64,000 nt of DNA from Pocillopora verrucosa. Taxonomy: Eukaryota; Cnidaria; Anthozoa; Scleractinia; Pocilloporidae. This document shows positions 59,968 to 64,000 of this stretch, piece after piece; position 1 is the first letter of the stretch; each line of letters starts with the position of its first letter. The DNA lies in NCBI RefSeq assembly GCF_036669915.1, contig NC_089319.1, positions 12,086,580 through 12,150,579 of the forward strand, written 5' to 3'. The notes below the pieces were generated by a model, which saw only the letters and a program-made list of their open reading frames with translations, had not been told where the DNA came from and did no database searches. The position numbers and the translations under genes are program-made.

Positions 59968-62900
59968 ATGAGCGACTTGGTTGGGTTTGAAGTACCAAAA
60001 ATGGACTGGACCCCTGGCCCAGATTTATTAACTAGATTCAAGAGATTCCGCCAAAAGTGTGAACTGCTACTTGATGGACCGTTAAAAGCTCGAGACGGCA
60101 CTCAAAAATGCAAATATGTGCTACTATGGTCAGGCGATTACGGAATAGACTTATTTAACACTTGGTCGCTAACCGAAGACCAACAAAAAGACCTGAAAGA
60201 ATACTGGAAAAGATTCGAAGACCATGTTAAACCACAAGCAAACCATATCTTGAACAGATATTATCTACGAGGTCTGAAACAGAATAATCGTCCCCTAGCC
60301 ACCTTCCTGACTGAAGCAAGGCTACTCATACAGAGCTCAGGTTACCCACCTGACTTACATGACGAGCTCATGCGTGACACATTAGTTTTCGGCACCGATT
60401 CGGAAGAGGTCAGACGAAAATGCATTGCCCGCGGTAATGAATTAACCTTTGCAAGGGCAAAAGAAATTGCACGAACTGATGAGGCTACCCAGATGCAATT
60501 AAAAGCAATGAGTGACACTACAAACCCAAAGCAAGAAGAAGGGGAAGTCAATGCAATCAGCAGAGGAAACAAGCCCAGAAACCAGCCCCACCAAAGGTAC
60601 ACCAGTGGTAGAGGAAACAGACGACGTGACAACAACCTAAGACAGTGCTACAGATGTGGAGACACACCACACACCAAAGACCAGCAGTGCCCAGCCACTG
60701 GAGTAGAATGCTTCAACTGCAACAAACGCGGTCATTTTAGCAAAGTTTGCAAGTCTAAAACAAGGTCAGATGTGATGACCCTACAAAAAGAACAACCTGA
60801 TGGTGTAACAAGTGAATGCACAAGCTACGACAAAGTCTTCCTGGGAACACTAGAAGCCCGAGACAGCCCCAGTACCTCAATGATCGCAAGCATTGAACAA
60901 AAAGAAAAACAACGCACCAAAGTCATGACTGAAATACAAGTCACGGTAGACCCCCATGATACACACCTGATACCTATTATCTGCAAGGTCGACACTGGTG
61001 CAGAAGTTAATGTCATCTCCAAAGACGACTATGACAGACTCAACCGCAGTTCCCAGCAGATACCCCTTGGCCCAACACACCACAGGATTACTGCGTATGG
61101 AGGCCACGCCATCAAGACCCTTGGAACCTGTCCACTATACGTCCATCAAAATGGCAGCATTAAAGAAGTCGTTTTCAATGTTACTGACGTACCAGGACCT
61201 ACAATGCTTGGCTGTAAAACCTGCGAGGAACTTGAGCTGGTAAAATTTAATTGCAGCCTAGAAACCTCCAAAGAAGACAAAGAGACCCGCCTTAAAGAAC
61301 ACAGACCATGCAAACCGCACCAAAGGACCAGCAGATACCCTAGCCGTCTAGACACTGAAACATACCCCCCACTGGACAGGATAACCTTCTTCAACAACTT
61401 CGGAGACTGCTTTGAAGGCCTGGGAACCTTCAATATGAAACCTTATCACATCACCCTAGACTCCAATGCTGAACCTGTCATCCACGCACCACGTACCGTA
61501 CCAGTACACCTTCGAGACATGTTTAGAAAGGAAATCAACACCATGGTAGAACTTGGAGTGCTCATACCCGTAAGCGAACCCACAGACTGGGTTAATAGCA
61601 TCGTCCTCTCTGAAACAACCAACGGCAAAGGAGAAGTCACCAAAATCAGAGTCTGCCTCGATCCACGTGACCTAAATAAGGCAATAAAACGCGAACACTA
61701 CTACACCAAAACAATTGATGAGGTAGTCACACAGCTTAGTGGTGCCAAATTCTTTAGTGTAGTTGATGCCAAAAAGGGCTACTGGCATGTACCATTAGAC
61801 GAAGCCAGCTCCTACCTGACTACTTTCAACACCCCGTTCGGGAGATACCGTTTCACCCGGCTCCCCTTTGGCCTTATTGTATCACAAGATGTGTTCCAGA
61901 AACACTTAGATTCAGCACTGGAGGGCCTGAAAGGAGTCACCGGCATTGCAGACGATACATTCATATACGGAGCTACAGAGGAAGAGCACGATGCGAACAT
62001 GGTAAACCTCATGATCAGATCCAGGGAAAGGGGAATCAAATTCAACAAAGACAAAGTACAGCTCAAATGTCAGGAAGTCAGCTTTTTCGGCCACAAATGG
62101 ACCCAGGATGGAATCAAACCAGATGACAGTAAGATATCTGCAATCCAGAAGATGACCCCACCTGAGAACCGCAAAGACCTCCAAAGCTTCTTAGGCCTCG
62201 TAAACTACCTTACAAGATACTCAGGGCGATTGGCTAGCCTCACAGCACCACTGCGAGAACTTACCAAGAAGGACACCGCATATGTATGGGGACCTGAACA
62301 CGACGACTCATTCAACCAAGTCAAACAGGAAATCACATCAATGGGAGTCCTCAGATACTTTGACCCAAACATCGAGTCTGTCATTCAAACTGACGCTTCC
62401 CAGAAGGGAGTAGGCGCCGTCCTTTTGCAGCAGGGGCAACCTGTATGCTATGCCTCCAAAGCACTTACAGACACAGAAAAAAACTACAGCAACATTGAGA
62501 GAGAAACACTTGGTGTAGTATGGGGCCTAGAGAGATTTAACTACTACATTTTTGGGAAGCACTGTACAGTAAACACTGACCATAAACCTCTTGAGGCGAT
62601 TTTCAAGAAGCGACTGTCCAGTTGCCCACCTAGATTACAGAGGTTCTTGATGAGAGCCCTGAAATACGACGTTACGGTCAACTACGTAAAAGGTCCTGAT
62701 GTACCAATAGCCGACGCTCTCTCAAGAGTCAGCCCCCAGCCTACCCCTAGCAGCAGTCAACTTTCAGAGATATATGTCCACCACGTCACACAACATCTCC
62801 CTGCAACTCCAACAAAGCTACAACAGATCCGTGACGAAACAGGGAGGGATCCTGTGTTGTCTCTGTTAAAAGAAATGGTCTTTGAAGGATGGCCACAGAA

Positions 62901-64000
62901 AAGAGAAGAGTGCCCCCAACTGCTACATGGCTATTGGAATTTCAGAGAAGAGCTGACCATCGAGGACGGCTTAGTACTAAAAGGAGACCGCATCGTGATA
63001 CCTCCTACTCTCAGACCTGAAATCCTGAACATCATACACCAAGGCCACCTAGGGCAAGAGAAATGCCTTTTACGAGCACGTACATCCGTTTTCTGGCCTG
63101 GAATTACAAAGGAAATCATCAACCAAGTTAACCAGTGCGAACCCTGCCAGAAATACCAAAATAAAGCAAGGAAAGAGCCAATACTACAGCCAGAACCGCC
63201 ACACCGACCATGGGAAAGACTCAGTTCGGACTTGTTCGAATTTAGAGGGCAGCAATACCTCCTGTTGACAGATCAATACAGCAGATTTCCTGTCATCAGG
63301 AGACTAACAAGCACCACGTCATCTGCAGTTATCAACCATCTGAAGAGCATCTTTGCAGAACACGGCATCCCTACGCAGTTGACGACCGACAACGGACCGC
63401 AGTACAGTTCGGCAGAATTCAAGCATTTTATGAACGTCTACGGGGTAGAACACATTACTAGCTCCCCCCTATACCCCCAATCCAACGGGTTTGCTGAGCG
63501 AATGGTCCAGACCGTGGAAAACATTCTCCAAAAGTGCGATGAAAATAAAGAGGACCCGTACCTTGCTCTCCTATCATACCGGGCCACTCCCTTGGATCAC
63601 CAGCTGAAATCCCCAGCAGAACTGCTCACCAACAGAAAATTTAAAACTAGATTACCAGCATGCCATAGAGTCCTCCTCAACCACTCTCACCATGAGGTCA
63701 TGAAAAGTAAGCTCATAGCCCGTCAGGAGAAACAAGCCCACTATTACAACCAGCATTCAGGACCACCCAAAAAGCCATTCGAAGCTGACCAACCCATCCG
63801 CACGTACAACCACCACTCACAAACCTGGGAACCTGGCATTATTGTAAAACCCGCCAAACAGCCAAGATCTTACATCATCAGATCCAGCAGTACAGGTACC
63901 ACCTATCGAAGAACACGGGCCCAACTGAAACCAGACACAACTGCAGTGAGGGGAACACAATGCCAGCGGGTGGAAACCCCAGTATACCAAGGTTCTGAGA
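59968..64000 (+). CDS. Ty3/Gypsy Gag-Pol polyprotein, open to window end (>1,344 aa)
   Basis: A single continuous frame from ATG 59968 to the last base; I checked it codon by codon and saw no stop. Order: Gag-like capsid region (1-200), two zinc knuckles (CYRCGDTPHTKDQQC from 227 and CFNCNKRGHFSKVC), aspartic protease (DTGAEVNVIS, Asp342), reverse transcriptase (VCLDPRDLNKAI, PFGRYRFTRLPFGL, active-site IADD near 662), RNase H (TDAS, Asp808; NTDHKPLEAI), integrase HHCC zinc finger (HQGH from 1024) and DDE core (DNGPQYS Asp1141; FAER Glu). PR-RT-RH-IN order places it in Ty3/Gypsy. Gag and Pol share one frame without a frameshift. No envelope gene is seen in the window. All domains intact, so it may be a young copy. 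Confidence 0.95.
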   Translation, partial: MSDLVGFEVPKMDWTPGPDLLTRFKRFRQKCELLLDGPLKARDGTQKCKYVLLWSGDYGIDLFNTWSLTEDQQKDLKEYWKRFEDHVKPQANHILNRYYLRGLKQNNRPLATFLTEARLLIQSSGYPPDLHDELMRDTLVFGTDSEEVRRKCIARGNELTFARAKEIARTDEATQMQLKAMSDTTNPKQEEGEVNAISRGNKPRNQPHQRYTSGRGNRRRDNNLRQCYRCGDTPHTKDQQCPATGVECFNCNKRGHFSKVCKSKTRSDVMTLQKEQPDGVTSECTSYDKVFLGTLEARDSPSTSMIASIEQKEKQRTKVMTEIQVTVDPHDTHLIPIICKVDTGAEVNVISKDDYDRLNRSSQQIPLGPTHHRITAYGGHAIKTLGTCPLYVHQNGSIKEVVFNVTDVPGPTMLGCKTCEELELVKFNCSLETSKEDKETRLKEHRPCKPHQRTSRYPSRLDTETYPPLDRITFFNNFGDCFEGLGTFNMKPYHITLDSNAEPVIHAPRTVPVHLRDMFRKEINTMVELGVLIPVSEPTDWVNSIVLSETTNGKGEVTKIRVCLDPRDLNKAIKREHYYTKTIDEVVTQLSGAKFFSVVDAKKGYWHVPLDEASSYLTTFNTPFGRYRFTRLPFGLIVSQDVFQKHLDSALEGLKGVTGIADDTFIYGATEEEHDANMVNLMIRSRERGIKFNKDKVQLKCQEVSFFGHKWTQDGIKPDDSKISAIQKMTPPENRKDLQSFLGLVNYLTRYSGRLASLTAPLRELTKKDTAYVWGPEHDDSFNQVKQEITSMGVLRYFDPNIESVIQTDASQKGVGAVLLQQGQPVCYASKALTDTEKNYSNIERETLGVVWGLERFNYYIFGKHCTVNTDHKPLEAIFKKRLSSCPPRLQRFLMRALKYDVTVNYVKGPDVPIADALSRVSPQPTPSSSQLSEIYVHHVTQHLPATPTKLQQIRDETGRDPVLSLLKEMVFEGWPQKREECPQLLHGYWNFREELTIEDGLVLKGDRIVIPPTLRPEILNIIHQGHLGQEKCLLRARTSVFWPGITKEIINQVNQCEPCQKYQNKARKEPILQPEPPHRPWERLSSDLFEFRGQQYLLLTDQYSRFPVIRRLTSTTSSAVINHLKSIFAEHGIPTQLTTDNGPQYSSAEFKHFMNVYGVEHITSSPLYPQSNGFAERMVQTVENILQKCDENKEDPYLALLSYRATPLDHQLKSPAELLTNRKFKTRLPACHRVLLNHSHHEVMKSKLIARQEKQAHYYNQHSGPPKKPFEADQPIRTYNHHSQTWEPGIIVKPAKQPRSYIIRSSSTGTTYRRTRAQLKPDTTAVRGTQCQRVETPVYQGSE

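Overview
The window is animal nuclear DNA from a cnidarian, most likely a stony coral. This rests on AT-rich intergenic DNA, GT-AG introns, expanded Death-domain genes, and an abundant hairpin repeat that I recall from coral genomes. Species cannot be fixed from sequence alone. There is no bacterial content, CRISPR array or tRNA/rRNA gene that I can support.

Layout. 1-5,400 is a transposon graveyard: a foldback element at 854-2537 with a 9-bp target duplication, fragments of a Penelope-like reverse transcriptase and of an integrase-type HTH protein, a 253-bp hAT-like MITE, and a GATCGC-rich PIF/Harbinger-type MITE that keeps a broken MADF exon. 7,268-8,689 is a single-exon NHL beta-propeller gene. 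9,979-15,081 (minus) is a five-exon TSSK-like kinase gene whose introns rejoin into a 603-residue frame. 16,194-17,983 is an almost perfect 895-bp tandem duplication ending 54 bp before the first codon of a five-exon MRPL58/ICT1 gene (18,038-21,308, plus).

25,900-56,100 is the most interesting part: two paralogous copies of a divergent gene pair. In each, a minus-strand gene encodes a trypsin-fold domain that appears to lack its catalytic His and Ser, then short linker exons, then two Death domains. Head to head with it, on the plus strand, is a secreted-ectodomain plus about seven-pass membrane protein. Copy A (25,927-39,670) is intact on both sides. Copy B keeps an intact protease-fold/Death-domain gene (43,347-51,174), but its membrane partner (51,395-56,064) is a pseudogene. 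All introns of the minus-strand genes are phase 1, and linker exons have been gained or lost between copies. Two related Helentron-like elements lie here: one in the shared upstream region of pair A, one inside the dead membrane gene of pair B.

56,870-59,692 looks like a transposon whose long inverted ends are tandem arrays of a ~172-bp unit and whose interior carries a captured protein-kinase N-lobe. A Ty3/Gypsy retrotransposon (5' LTR 59,693-59,836, one open gag-pol frame from 59,968) is inserted in its right-hand array and runs off the window.

Working idea (inference): the protein that lost protease chemistry acts as a sensor or scaffold signalling through Death domains, with the linked polytopic membrane protein as its surface partner. 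Exon joins were made by eye from splice sites, phase and paralogue comparison; no homology search was run.
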